From Paramecium octaurelia (taxonomy: Eukaryota; Ciliophora; Oligohymenophorea; Peniculida; Parameciidae), in contig CAJJDP010000142.1 in NCBI GenBank assembly GCA_905182995.1, positions 4,684-68,683 of the forward strand: a stretch of 64,000 bases of DNA, written 5' to 3'. The first letter of the stretch is position 1. Every line of letters starts with the position of its first letter. A program made the position numbers and the translations under genes. Shown here in pieces: positions 51,519 to 62,968 of this stretch. The notes below the pieces were generated by a model, which was given only the letters and a program-made list of their open reading frames with translations, did no database searches and had not been told where the DNA came from.

Positions 51519-51957
51519 TCTTTTAAATTGAAAAATAACAATTTCTGATATTATTGCATTTCTTTTCATATCTATTTATAGGATAATATTAATTTAGATA
51601 GTCAATCGTGAAATTTAATGAGTATTTATAAAAATGATCTCGACATTTTGTCTTTCTTCAAAAAAGTTATTAAAATAGAAATGAATAATTTTATCATATT
51701 TAAAGTAATATTAAATGTCCTATTTTAATTGCACCTCCACTTAAGTTGTTGAGATAGAAAATCAAAATATACAATGAGATTTAAAAGAATAAAATTGGTT
51801 GTTTATTTTTTTTTAAGTATGTACTTAAAATTTCACCCTATAATAAATTAATTTGAATGTCTTCATAGATTTGTATAATAGTATGAAATTAACAAAAATA
51901 TTTTATACCTTTATAGAAGTGTAGAATTGTTGGTTAATAATGAAATTAATAAATAAA
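51425..51957. other. AT-rich spacer
   Basis: No gene is recognised in this 0.5-kb stretch. Confidence 0.45.
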
Positions 51958-52233
51958 ATGTAAATGAAAGAAATAAACAGATAGGATGTTCCTAAAATTG
52001 ATAAATTTTTAAGGAGGGAACAAATATTCAAGAATGAGAAGAAACTAAATGAATTACATGCAAATTATTATTAAGGGATTTAATTGAATAAGAAGGAACT
52101 CCATTAGGAGGCAATTAAATTATTGGATTACAAGGTCATCCATCCTGATGATTTGGAGATTTATATATCATCCAGTTCAATAACAGATAAACCCATGATT
52201 TATAAGCATCCTTTATGGTTATAAGAGAAGTGA
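51958..52233 (+). CDS. small hypothetical protein (91 aa)
   Basis: An ATG at 51958 (or 51964) opens to a TGA at 52231-52233. The short protein is Lys/Glu-rich (D-K-F-L-R-R-E-Q-I-F-K-N-E-K-K) with H-P-D-D-L-E-I-Y-I-S-S-S-S-I-T in the second half. It looks protein-like and compactly placed 76 bp from the convergent RRM gene. No family is recognised. Confidence 0.5.
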
Positions 52234-52309
52234 GTTTTGAATAGAGTTAAATATCAATAAATGTAAATAAAATTATTAATTATAATGAGAAAAAGTATTA
52301 ATATATAAT

Positions 52310-53004
52310 TCACAAACTGCATTATAATTTCTAACTTTAAATAAGTTTGATAACACTGCTTTGTTGTAAATATATTTATGGATTTATTTATTTAAATTTC
52401 TTATGTTATATTTTGGCATATTTTAAATAGCAAGGCTAATGCTATAATTCAATTTAGTTACTTTAGTATATGGATTTGTGTTCCATTTTTTGCCATTAAA
52501 ATAATTATAAAAGTCTTTAACATATGATTTTGATTTGAGATTGATGAATGCATAGCCAGGATTAGCAGTTCCATCAAAAGGTAAATTGAAATAATCAAAT
52601 TTATTTTTGAATTTTGGATCAATTTCCATCATTAGCATTTCTTTTGTATAATTTTGGGGAATATTTCTTATCATCAAAGTTGTTCTGTTATCTCCTTCAA
52701 TCTATAATAGGCTTGATTTAATACATTAGTAATATTGAAATAAAATGATTGCTCGCTCTCTTCTGATTTATCGAATACCCCTTATATGAATTGTAACTGC
52801 TCGGAATGAATTGGAGTTTGATTGCTGCTTATAAATATTTGAGATTCTAAGTTTTATCATCAAAGATATACCATATGCTTCAAATGTAGAATTTAAAAAG
52901 TCATCAGAAGTAGAGGAGTCATCACTCTAATGTCCATCACTATCCTTTTGATTAAATTCATCTATTTCTTTAAACAATGACAATTTTTAAAGCTTTCTCT
53001 TCAT
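52310..53004 (-). CDS. Mei2-like RRM RNA-binding protein (222 aa)
   Basis: One 26-nt intron (52436-52461, GTA...TAG) leaves exactly 223 codons from an ATG at 53004 to a TGA at 52310-52312. The second half is a Mei2-type C-terminal RRM: R-T-T-L-M-I-R-N-I-P-Q-N-Y-T, then P-G-Y-A-F-I-N-L, and after the intron C-Y-L-K-Y-A-K-I-Q-H-K. The intron is required to reach this last motif. The N-terminal half is Ser/Asp-rich without a domain. Mei2-like proteins bind RNA and regulate meiosis or growth in fungi and plants, and several small members occur in ciliates. A meiotic role here is speculative. Confidence 0.82.
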
Positions 53005-53205
53005 AATTTAAATTAATTAACAACTTATTAACAATAAAACATTTAAATTAATTTTTTTTACATTTATCAATTTCAATAAACAATTTTGTATCTAATTCTA
53101 ATCTACTTATTGCTATTAGTTCATGTAAACCCTGAAATCTACGAGTTAAAGTGGTTTAAAAAGACGAGGATTATAAAATTATTTATAAAGTTTTATTTTA
53201 TTTCA

Positions 53206-55335
53206 ATGAATTCTTTGTCTCCTTTGGTATTCAAATCCGATAATAAATAGGAAGAATTTAGTTTGCAATATCAAGAATAATAATTGATCCTCTCTGATGT
53301 ATAAAATATCAACTATTAATAGGATGATCCTCCCATTCAATTATCAGACACTCATAAAGTGTTTCGTAAGAACCAAGCATTTAGTAACTTTATAAAGCAT
53401 CATACACCTCTATCCTCTCAATTCGAAAAGGGAGTGACCATAAAAATGATCAAACATAATAGATAGGGTTAGGATAGAGATGAAAATATCAAGAATATGA
53501 AATCGGTTCAATTCAATCTTCTAAACAATTGCATATACGTAATAGTAAAGCATCCCAATGAATATCTATCTTTAAAAGAGAAGTTTAATCTTTAAAGAAG
53601 AATACAAAATTATGCAAGAAAAAGTAGATTCGATTCTACATCTGAGTAAGATGATGATGATATTGAAGAGAAACATTCCATTGTTGAAATAGTAGCTAAA
53701 GAGTTAACTTAATAACCAAAGAGTATATTGAAAAAATAAATGCAAGAATTTAAACATGAAGCAGATGATCATGAAGATTATTTTAAAAATAAAGGGTTAA
53801 CTTGTAGAGAAATAAAAAACTTAGAGAAAAAGGTTACAGAACATGACTATGGAGTAGGATTACAATTACTCAAAAAATTAGGGTTCAAATATGGTGAAGG
53901 TCTAGGAATAAATAGACAAGGTATCTTAGAACCTGTAATCCCTGTGAAAAAGCAAGTGTTTACAGGTTCATTATAGAACTACAATAAGAATAATGAGGAA
54001 GATTTGATTTGGTAATATGATAACTAACAAGATAATAAAAACACAAAAAAATTGGATAAATTATGGAGAAAAAGGAACTAAATCGATATTTGGCAAGATT
54101 AAGAACAATCGGCTTAAATATAATCTAAAGATAATACTAATTTAGGATATATAGGGGAAGTAAAAGAAGTATAAGAATTGGCTTAATCTGTATAAGATTT
54201 ACTACTTACAAAAAATATGATTGAATAATAAAACATCTCATCGAAGAAGAAGAAGTTAGAAAAGCATAAGGAATGTATAAGCAAAAACCAATCATTTAGA
54301 AACTATCTTCACATTTTTTAAGATGATGATGTGTAAAACTAAGCCAAATCTTTTACTTTATTTCATAAGTTTTCAGAATGCTTCAATAAACACCCTGATT
54401 TATTTATTTAGTTTAATCTGATTGATGTATTAATTTAAGAAGGAGGATAGGAAATAGCATAGATATCTAAAATTTGGGAGGGACCAAAAACAGATATTCT
54501 TGAAAATGAATTCAAATTAATTTACAAAATTGTTAATTTAGGCAAAGATGTTTTAATTTATTTGAAATCTTAGGCCATTTCTTCAAATCACCAAGCTTCA
54601 TATACTGATGATAACTGTATGGCTGCAACCAATATTATAAACCTTTAAAATATAATAGACATCCTTATTCATCCAATCTCATAACAATTAGAAAATTATA
54701 TATGTAAGCATTATGATCCAAAGAAAGAAAATTTATTACATGAAATGCTTAAATTATGGAGTACTGATATAGTATCAATAGAGAGTGATGAGATTGAAGA
54801 AAGAATGCAATTATTTAATGAAAAAACTATTTCAAAATTAAGTAGTCTTGTGATCCCAAAATTAAAATCAACTATTTCTAATTGGAATAATAAGGATGAT
54901 CCAATTTAACTTCACAAAGTCTTGCTTCCTTGGATGGACTCTTAGTTCAACAACTAAGAATTATCAGATCAATTGATTGACAAACTGATGGATATTGATT
55001 TGAGAGATTAACCTGATTTTGGTATAAGGGTTTTATCTCCATGGTTGAAACTTTATGATACTTAATGGAATTAGATTCTTGAAAAATAGGTGATAACAAA
55101 AATAGGGCATTTAATCAAAGATTTAGATGTCGGATCTAATTTTGAGTTTGTAAAAAGAATTCTTCATTATTTTGATTACATTTAACACAAAATTGAAGTG
55201 CTATTTGGGCCTTTAATTGATAAATTAAATCAACATGTGTGCTCAAGAATATTAAAAAGTTGTGAATGTAAAAATTCAGAAATTCATAAAGAAACTGCTT
55301 AGTATAATTCATAAATAATTTAAATAGATGGTTGA
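53206..55335 (+). CDS. TFIP11: TFIP11/STIP-like G-patch splicing factor (709 aa)
   Basis: A single uninterrupted frame of 710 codons runs from an ATG at 53206 to a TGA at 55333-55335. At about residues 217-250 there is a G-patch: Y-G-V-G-L-Q-L-L-K-K-L-G-F-K-Y-G-E-G-L-G. Upstream is an acidic S-T-S-E-Q-D-D-D-D-I-E-E-K patch. The C-terminal half has the GCFC-type motifs L-L-P-W-M-D-S-Q and V-L-S-P-W-L-K-L-Y. Order and length match TFIP11 (Ntr1/Spp382 in yeast), which activates the DEAH helicase Prp43/DHX15 to dismantle spliceosomes. In an organism with very many tiny introns this is an essential housekeeping function. No frameshift is seen, in contrast to several neighbours. Confidence 0.85.
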
Positions 55336-55465
55336 GTGATTGGGAATTGATCCTCTAAGAAAAGGTATTAAACAAAGTTAAGCCACTGTCTGAAAACTTT
55401 AATTTGATCAAAAAGATGCTGATTTGATGATCATTTACTAATTAAATTATTATAAATGTTACTGA

Positions 55466-56266
55466 AGTTCTTATAATTATAAAGAATACATAAAAAGTAA
55501 TCAAAATTCAACTGGTTTAAAGCATGATCTTGTCTTATTTTATAAACTTGAGTCATATAATGAAGGATTTAAGAATACAGGCCTTATTTGCTCTTATTGT
55601 AGCTAAGATTTCAGTCTCTACCTGAAATTAAATATTTCTTCTTCTGAGTAATGCAGGAATACTATAGAAGAATCTGCAAAACTCACTCTCTTCTCCACCA
55701 ATTACTGCATGGAATCTTAATATTCATAGTCATGTGTGTAAGGAAACTAAGCTTTTTTGTTTTGTAGTAATTCAAACTTAACTTTAGGCCCTATGCAGGT
55801 AGTCATTGTATGTAAAAGATTATTAATTATAATTAAAACAGTAATAATCACCCATCACTCTAATATAAATTAGAACTGGTTTAAAATAAGATCAATTTTC
55901 AATAAAAAAGGAGGCTAATTATTTATAATTAATATTAAACGATAATTTTATTGTTAATTTTACTTTACGGTTTTCCTATTTTATTATATTATTTCGATTA
56001 CTATGAGAATCATTATAATATATACACTAACTTCAGATGAATAATATATTATCATTCTGAGATTAAAAATCCGGATCGTTCTCCATGTAAAATATTAAAT
56101 AACCTGGAAATAAGACAATTTGACTCTCTTGAACAAATACTTAATTCATACTTGTTAAGTAAGTGATCTTTTGATTCTTAAGTTAAAAATGTTAATAATT
56201 GAAGTATTTCTATTCTGGAAAATCCTTAATAAAAATAGCAGCCTTTTTTAAAATAACTAAAATTGA
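55466..56266 (+). CDS. hypothetical Cys-containing protein with hydrophobic C-terminal segment
   Basis: One frame is TGA-free from 55466 to 56264-56266 (267 codons), too long to be likely by chance. The middle has several Cys (I-C-S-Y-C-S-Q-D-F, Y-C-M-E-S-Q-Y-S-Q-S-C-V, F-L-F-C-S-N-S-N-L-T) and looks extracellular. Further on come hydrophobic stretches (F-T-V-F-L-F-Y-Y-I-I-S-I). No good ATG opens the frame. Alternative frames near the start contain signal-peptide-like sequence, so the 5' end may involve an intron or indel. No family is recognised. Confidence 0.4.
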
Positions 56267-56991
56267 CTGGCTATTATTTATAAGGAAGTAATATTTTGGT
56301 AGAAATAGGATTTCGAGTTTCAGCAACAAATTAAATAGGAGAATAGAGATGATAAGAACTCATAGAGGATAATGCTTTGAAGGTATTAATAATACAATTA
56401 TAAAAATGAAGATATTTGTATATTATTTACCAGGGGAACTGGGAAGTCATTCAAGTATCATAGAATTCAATGACGAGATTCATATAAATTGAGAGGTCCT
56501 GGAAAACTTAATGGAAAGAAGTGTTGAGTGGGATACAAGTAGAGTCAGTGTTTATAATTGAGAATTTACAAGTAGGCTGATTAGATTAAAATCAAACACA
56601 TTGGAAGGGTGAGTTGAAATGTTGAAAGAGTAAATTAGATTTAAGAATAGAAAAATTAGGTGTTATATAATTAATGTTTATAATGATTTTTATAGTTAAT
56701 TATTAATATTTTAAATAATTAGTAAAGGATAGTTGAATAGTTATTTCTAAGTTAGTTTTACTTGTTTATTATCGCTGAAAATAAAATTTTGATTTGTTGT
56801 TTAGAATGTAAATCTTATAGGTAAATACGATGTTTGGTAATATATGGAAAATTAAACAGAATCTTAAAAGGGAGCTTTATTAATTTATTATTTGTAGTAT
56901 TAAGGATATTAAGTCTTAATTTAATTAGATTTCTGAGTTTAAATTTCTACTCTAGATTTTAGATAAACAATATTAATCTTATAAAAACAAA
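56267..56991. other. spacer with broken coding-like sequence
   Basis: Plus-strand composition is G-rich in places (about 56,300-56,640), and short open stretches include W-D-T-S-R-V-S-V-Y-N, but no frame holds for long. Possibly a decayed gene; not assigned. Confidence 0.35.
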
Positions 56992-57996
56992 ATGAATTCT
57001 TCACAAAGCTCATTTACAGATCTTAATAATTGGGCTTTATTTTACTAGAATCTCTAACTAATTGAACCAGAGAAATTATCTTCAAAGCTCAAACTACATT
57101 TCAAAACTATACCTGATTTTAATGACTTTATCAAACTTTATGAGTCTTCTAAGATTGGATCGAATGATACTTGGAGTGTGAATGAAGAGCTTTTCTTATA
57201 ACTTATAGTTTTGAGTCTCAATCCAAGATGCATAAAAGTAGTACCGATTATTTATATATAGAATCGATTTGATTGGGAGAAAGTGCAGAAGCTGATGCCG
57301 AAACCCAGGAGTCTGTCAGAATTGTGCTTTAAATTCTAATCTTTCTATAAAGCATTACTTCCAAGACAGCCCTGGTCTTGTTTCGAAGATAAAACCCTAT
57401 TATAAATCATTTTGTATTATTAACTCATTTATATTAGAGATAATCCTAGTCGTTGTAAAAAGAAATGGAGTGCAATATCTAATTAATACAATCTGATTTG
57501 TAAGTCTGAAATATAAAGAAATGCAAAATAATGTCGGGAACGATGGAACAATAAATTGGATCCACAAATTAACAGGTAATTGTATTAATATCACATTAAA
57601 GAGAACCATGGTCGAAGTCTGAAGAGTTAAACTTTCTATAATTGCTACTTCAGAATGGACGCAAATGGGCTGAAATATCTATAAAATTGTCAATGATTAC
57701 TAAATATAGAAGGAGGACTGAATTTGCTTTGAAACACAAATTCAAATAACTCAAAAAATATTATGGTATCTAGTATTATTGATTTATTAGGTTAGAAGGC
57801 CAAAAGATCTAGTGATGTAAACATTTGTCCATATTGGAACACCATGGAAGCTGACATGATTAGATACAAAATTGAACTTCTCTAAGAGAAAACCAGAAAG
57901 TGTCAGACTCAAGAATATTCTTTTTGTGAATTTTTGGGTTCTGATCATGAGTTTTGCTTAGTGATCATTAAGAATGGATGTTTGATCAAATTGTGA
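56992..57996 (+). CDS. Myb/SANT-domain DNA-binding protein 1
   Basis: Runs from an ATG at 56992 to a TGA at 57994-57996. It has Myb-type repeats: P-W-S-C-F-E-D-K-T-L-L with C-K-K-K-W, then Q-C-R-E-R-W-N-N-K-L-D-P-Q-I-N-R, and after the intron P-W-S-K-S-E-E-L-N-F-L-Q with R-K-W-A-E-I-S. The intron 57576-57601 (26 nt) ends AAG and sits at the same place as the third intron of the downstream paralogue. A run of six A near 57,755 needs one base fewer to keep the frame; with that, the length is exactly 326 codons. Probably a nuclear transcription factor or chromatin protein. It forms a head-to-tail pair with the next gene. Confidence 0.78.
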
Positions 57997-58123
57997 TATC
58001 AAAGCAATATATATTTATTATATTAAATCCGATTAAAAAATGAGAAAGATATGTAAATTTCTGGGTTTTATATTCTCGCAATTCCAAAGCGATAAATTTG
58101 ATTATTGAAAAAATATTTGGAAT

Positions 58124-59227
58124 ATGAGCTTCCTTCATATTCAATCTTATTAACAATCAACTGAGGAATCATCCCATCCTCTTAATTCCAAATTAAACTT
58201 TGTGCAAATACAAGCCATTGATTTAAAACCATACAAGAAAAAATGGAGGCTCCTTTTTAATAATGTTCCAAGTCCCAAAATTTTAGAATCTATTTACAAT
58301 GATTTATAAGGCCAAACTATTGAAGACCGAGAGACCAAAGAGATGATCTTCTTATAATGCATTCTCTTGAATATGCGAGCTCCCTTAAACTTAAAATTAG
58401 TAATTTTCAAGTGATAACTCTTAGAATGAAGAATAATGGATTCATATAAGTGAACTGATGCCAACCTATAAAACTCCACTTAAATGGTCCCAAATATGTC
58501 AGTAGTTTGTCCATCAATCAGCTTACAACAACCCATGGTCTGAAAATGAGGATAAATTGCTTTTAGACATCATTTTGTAATCAATTATATTCATTTTAGG
58601 TCCTTTCAAAGAATGAAGAAGGGGAACAAATGGAGTAAAATAGCACGAGAACTAAATGAACGAAGTCTCAATAAGTTTATTCGTACTCCCAAATAATGTA
58701 GAGAACGTTGGGGAAATAAGTTAGACCCATCCATAAATCGGTAAGATTTGAATCTCATTATGTTTAGAAATGAATGGACTGATTAAGAAGATCTAAACTT
58801 CCTATAGCTACTCCTCTAACACGGAAGAAGATGGGCTGAGTTATCTATTCGTTTGTCACCTATTACCAATAATCAAAAACGAACTGAATTTTCTTTAAAA
58901 CATAGATTTAAAAAATTAATATCGAGTACAAATAGCACAGGTAAATTGATACATAATCTATTATTAGAATCCAGATCAATCAATGGAACCAAGTATGCTA
59001 TTTCATCTGATTGGAACAACAAAGAAATCAACAAACTACTTAGTAAGATTTCTCATTTAGAAATGAAAACCAGTTAGAGAGAGGTTGAAAACTTCTATTA
59101 TCATCCTCTAACTAAGTAAATTAAACTCAATGACTTTAATAAGTTGGTTATCATCAGGGGAAGTTCCAAAGTAGAGTTGGATTTGTCAATTCTTTTTAAT
59201 TAGACAAATTCCCAGTTTAATGATTGA
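58124..59227 (+). CDS. Myb/SANT-domain DNA-binding protein 2 (342 aa)
   Basis: Three TAG-ending introns (58400-58424, 58577-58599, 58741-58767) leave exactly 343 codons from an ATG at 58124 to a TGA at 59225-59227. It has the same domain order as the upstream gene: P-W-S-E-N-E-D-K-L-L-L, K-W-S-K-I-A-R-E-L-N with Q-C-R-E-R-W-G-N-K-L-D-P-S-I-N-R, then E-W-T-D-Q-E-D-L-N-F-L-Q with R-R-W-A-E-L-S. The C-terminal region adds D-W-N-N-K-E-I-N-K-L-L. Close similarity and order show a tandem duplication, but introns and flanks have diverged, so unlike the N-separated blocks this is a genuine old paralogue pair. Confidence 0.88.
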
Positions 59228-59351
59228 ATGATTCTATGGGATTCATCATCAATAATTATTTTATCAATATTATTCTTCCATTATCTTGTCTGATCTATTC
59301 GATACTTATTCTTAATTTCCTCTTACATTTTCAATTATTATAGATATTTTC

Positions 59352-59824
59352 TCATTGGCAAATCAATTATATTCCTATACAACTCTAATCTATTTAATCT
59401 CCATTCTAATATTCTATACTACTCTCTTACATTTAGATTCCCTTATATCCAAAAGAATTAATCTTTACTTTATACTTACCTACATTCAAAGGTTGATATC
59501 TTGACCATTATTTTGATTTTCCAAATTAAATCCAGATCCACTGATAAATGAACTCTCCTTTAATACTCGCATAATTATTGACTTCTCCATTTTATTCACT
59601 TATATAAATTAGTGTAACTGATAATTCTTTTTCATTTTACTACAATGAATAATAGTAATCTAAATGCTGGATTCCTTCACCATTACAAACATCAACTAAA
59701 TATATTCATTTTATTTACCCTTTCTTATATTTAAGCTAATCATCCTAAGCCATTTGAAAATGTAGATATTGTGTCTTTAAAAGAGGTGTGATTTCAACCA
59801 AATTCTCAGTGTTTAACAACCCAT
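59352..59824 (-). CDS. hypothetical protein (149 aa)
   Basis: With one 23-nt intron (59696-59718, GTA...TAG) the minus strand gives exactly 150 codons from an ATG at 59824 (M-G-C-Q-T-L) to a TGA at 59352-59354. The middle is beta-like (S-V-T-L-I-Y-I-S-E, E-F-I-Y-Q-W-I-W-I-Q-F-G, G-K-Y-K-V-K-I-N-S-F-G), suggesting a beta-sandwich such as a C2-type fold, but no family can be named. The M-G-C start could allow acylation; this is speculative. The start is chosen because the intron joins the frame exactly. Confidence 0.5.
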
Positions 59825-60043
59825 GAATTCTACATATAATTCTTACTAATAGAGAAGATTCAATTATTTTATATATCAACTAATAATAATAGATGGAATT
59901 CAATTCAATAAATCAATAACTTATAGCAATATAATGATTGCTTAATTCAAACATTTATAATTTTAAGTATTTGATAATGGAATCTTCAAAACAAACCTAA
60001 TGTAGAAGCAAGAGAGCCTTAAATAAAACCCTTTCCAAAAACT

Positions 60044-60993
60044 ATGCAACCAAAAGTACAAAAATTAAATGATTTAGTAATCGATCTGCTGTCAAGTAAA
60101 AGTTAGCATTGTCAATTTGGTTCTATTCCAAAAAGTGAGTCACCAATCAGTCGAATGAGAATTTTGAGAAGCCTAAGAATACGGACTCAGGAAAATGAAT
60201 AAAATAGAGTAAGTAAAAGCTTCGATCTCAAAGTTGTTCACCATGGTAGGAAATAACAACGACGCAAGAGTGGCTTTGAACCATTATCAGAGAAGCAAGT
60301 AATCAAGTTTATTAATTGTGTTATTAGATGCATCTTAATTGCCTATATCCCAAGACTTGTGTGTAGCAATAGTAAATATTATTGAATGAGATTCAGAAAA
60401 CAAAGGAGAGAAAGAAAACTCTTTTTAAGCGTATGTCTAGTATCTTAATTAAACATTAAACAACACTTCGTAATATTGGAAATTAGAACAGTATTAATAA
60501 TCAAAGGAACAGTGAGATTTAATTATTAATGCTATAATAATCCCAATAACCAATAGAAGAACCTGTTCTCCTGTAATAATAAGAAGTGAAAAAAACGAAG
60601 ATTAGATAATCAGTCATCGAACCTGAATAACCTAAAGTAGTTTTAAATATATCTCGAAAATCTAAAAAACCCTTTGCTTCAATCTAGAGTTATGTTAATG
60701 AAAAAACAGAGAAAACTTTATAGACTAAAGAATTGACAAATAGCAATCCTTTCTTAAGTTACATGTCTTGTCAAAGTCTGACTGAGATGAATGGCCAATT
60801 GCACAGTAATTCTCCTTTGAGGAAACAAATATCTCCCAAAGTAGTTTGTCCTCCTCTTCCTGAAATTAAATTGGTCTCTTCAGCTCGTAATTATACTAAT
60901 GCAAACGATATCAATTTTCTAAAACAGAAGTTTAAAAATAATATATATTATGCTAATTAATAGAGAAAGAAAAGAATTGAGACAAAAGCTTGA
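60044..60993 (+). CDS. basic, disordered hypothetical protein (306 aa)
   Basis: One 29-nt intron (60299-60327, GTA...TAG) leaves exactly 307 codons from an ATG at 60044 to a TGA at 60991-60993. The frame extends ~25 codons further upstream without another ATG, so the start may be split or further 5'. The protein is rich in Lys, Arg, Ser, Gln and Pro, with basic clusters (H-H-G-R-K-Q-Q-R-R-K-S, T-K-E-R-K-K-T-L-F-K-R) and no globular domain. It lies 70 bp upstream of the WD40 gene in the same orientation. Confidence 0.68.
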
Positions 60994-61063
60994 CAAATAT
61001 TTATATAAATCTATCATTTTCATTACAATTATTTTTATTACTTTTAAGCTATTATTAATTAAA

Positions 61064-62952
61064 ATGAAACCCCATAATTATTCATCCTGTGAATTACCAG
61101 AACATGAATCTGAGTTTCTCAACATTGTTTGTATAGACTACCAATGCAAAAACCGGAGATTGCTATGTTCATATTGCTAATAAGATCATTAGAATTGCAA
61201 AATAATTCCATTGAACAGATTCATAAAAATGTTTAAAGATCAAATTGATACCAAAAATTTAGAGCCTTTGAAATAATAGAATCTGGAGTATTGAATCACA
61301 TCTTCATTTAGACTGAGTCTTCATCTCGATGCGATGGAAGCAACACTTAATGAATCTCAGAAATTTTTTAATAACATATTCTATCAAATCAAATAGGCAA
61401 TCCATCAGTACATACATTTCAAATTTATTTAGTGCAAAATAGTCACTTAATCAGATGACTCATTCTGATTCTTCACTATTAAATTACTGTTTCATCTTAT
61501 AATAATTTGAATCAGAACCATCTCATAACAATTTTACCAGTCTTGTCTCTCAAATTGAATCCTTTATGCCAAATCCTGACTCATTCTCATTCACAATCAA
61601 GAAAATCGATCCTTCTTAATAATTGCCCTTGTCAGATGAAGCAATTACTAATTTGAAAATTGATGTATCACAATTTTAAAGTGCAACTAAAAAATTTATA
61701 AAGATATTTCAACAATTACATGGCACTCTATAAAAGAGTATTTCAAGCTTATTTCCATAAGATCTCTCAGAACTAGAGAATGATATTTAACCCTTTAATA
61801 ATGTCTAAACCATAATTAATGAAGAATAAGTTCTATAATTAATGTAGATTTAGGATGATAGTATGCCAAAACAATTGTAATAATCAACTATTTCAAACAT
61901 ACCGCTCAAAATAGGTATTTATTAAGAGATAACCTGTAGTACCTCCTTAAAATGATATTTAATAAGAAAAAGAGACAATATTGGTATTTTCTGAAGAGAA
62001 GTAATTTCAACTTATACTTGGAGGATAAACCTTTACTAAAATGGTCTATATGAATTAATATATGATTTGTGGAATAGTTGGATCTAAGTTTTATATGTTT
62101 GATATCTCCAGTAAGGATTAAAATCTTCAAGGAATTGTCACTATATAGAATGATGCTGAATTTACAGATTTAGCATATTTCAATACGTATGAATAACTAG
62201 GATATATTTACTTAGCCAGCAAGAAAGGGAACATCTTTAAATTAATAACAGAAGGAGAAAAGAATATGAAGATTAAAGAAGTTTTGAGTAGGAGTCATAG
62301 CATTGATAAACCTGGATTCCTTTAGATTTAGGTAAGTCCAGAGGAGGAATAATTATATAGTATAGGTGAGGAAATGATAGCCAAGGTTTGGTGCTTGTAA
62401 ACAATGAGAGAGGTGAAACGTGTATAGTTGCAAGAACCTGCAACTGCATTTCACGTTGATTGGAAATGTTTGTTTATTGGGGGAAACAACTAAATTCATA
62501 TTTGGAATTAGACTATGGGGGATATTACAAAATTGGAAGGATTGGAATAGAGAGCGAATAAAATATTGACTAATGAATCCAAATTATTTGTGGGTTTGGC
62601 AGATAAAATAAAGATTTATGATAAAAAAGAAGAGGGAGAGTTTCTATTATTTAAAGATGTTTCGTTTGGTCAAATTTGTATGTTATAGATAATAAAGTCA
62701 TGGCCTATCTTAGTGATTTCATATGTTGATGTAGTATTGTAATGACATTAAAAATAGTAGAAATAAGTGGAATAAGTGGGTCTGTATGATTTTACAGAGA
62801 CAAAGCCTCCTCAACCATTAATGGAATAATCAGCATCATCATGTTGTGCAATTTATGAGGAATAGGAAATAGGTAATTACTTGGCATTGGTTTAGAAGAT
62901 GGGATTATGCTTAATATATAAGATGGAATAAGAAGTTAACAATGATATATGA
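61064..62952 (+). CDS. N-terminal zinc-finger (B-box-like) plus WD40 protein (594 aa)
   Basis: Four introns (61288-61311, 61408-61432, 61939-61966, 62731-62757) leave exactly 595 codons from an ATG at 61064 to a TGA at 62950-62952. The third intron ends AAG, the others TAG; the fourth is divisible by three but contains a TGA. Residues 1-50 have spaced Cys/His (C-I-D-Y-Q-C, L-C-S-Y-C, D-H-Q-N-C) like a B-box. A helical middle region follows. The C-terminal ~330 residues are WD-type blades (Y-M-I-C-G-I-V-G-S-K-F-Y-M-F-D, A-K-V-W-C-L-Q, F-I-G-G-N-N-Q-I-H-I-W-N-Q). This combination is common in ciliates; partner and pathway are unknown. Confidence 0.83.
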
Positions 62953-62968
62953 ATTAGATTATGACAAA

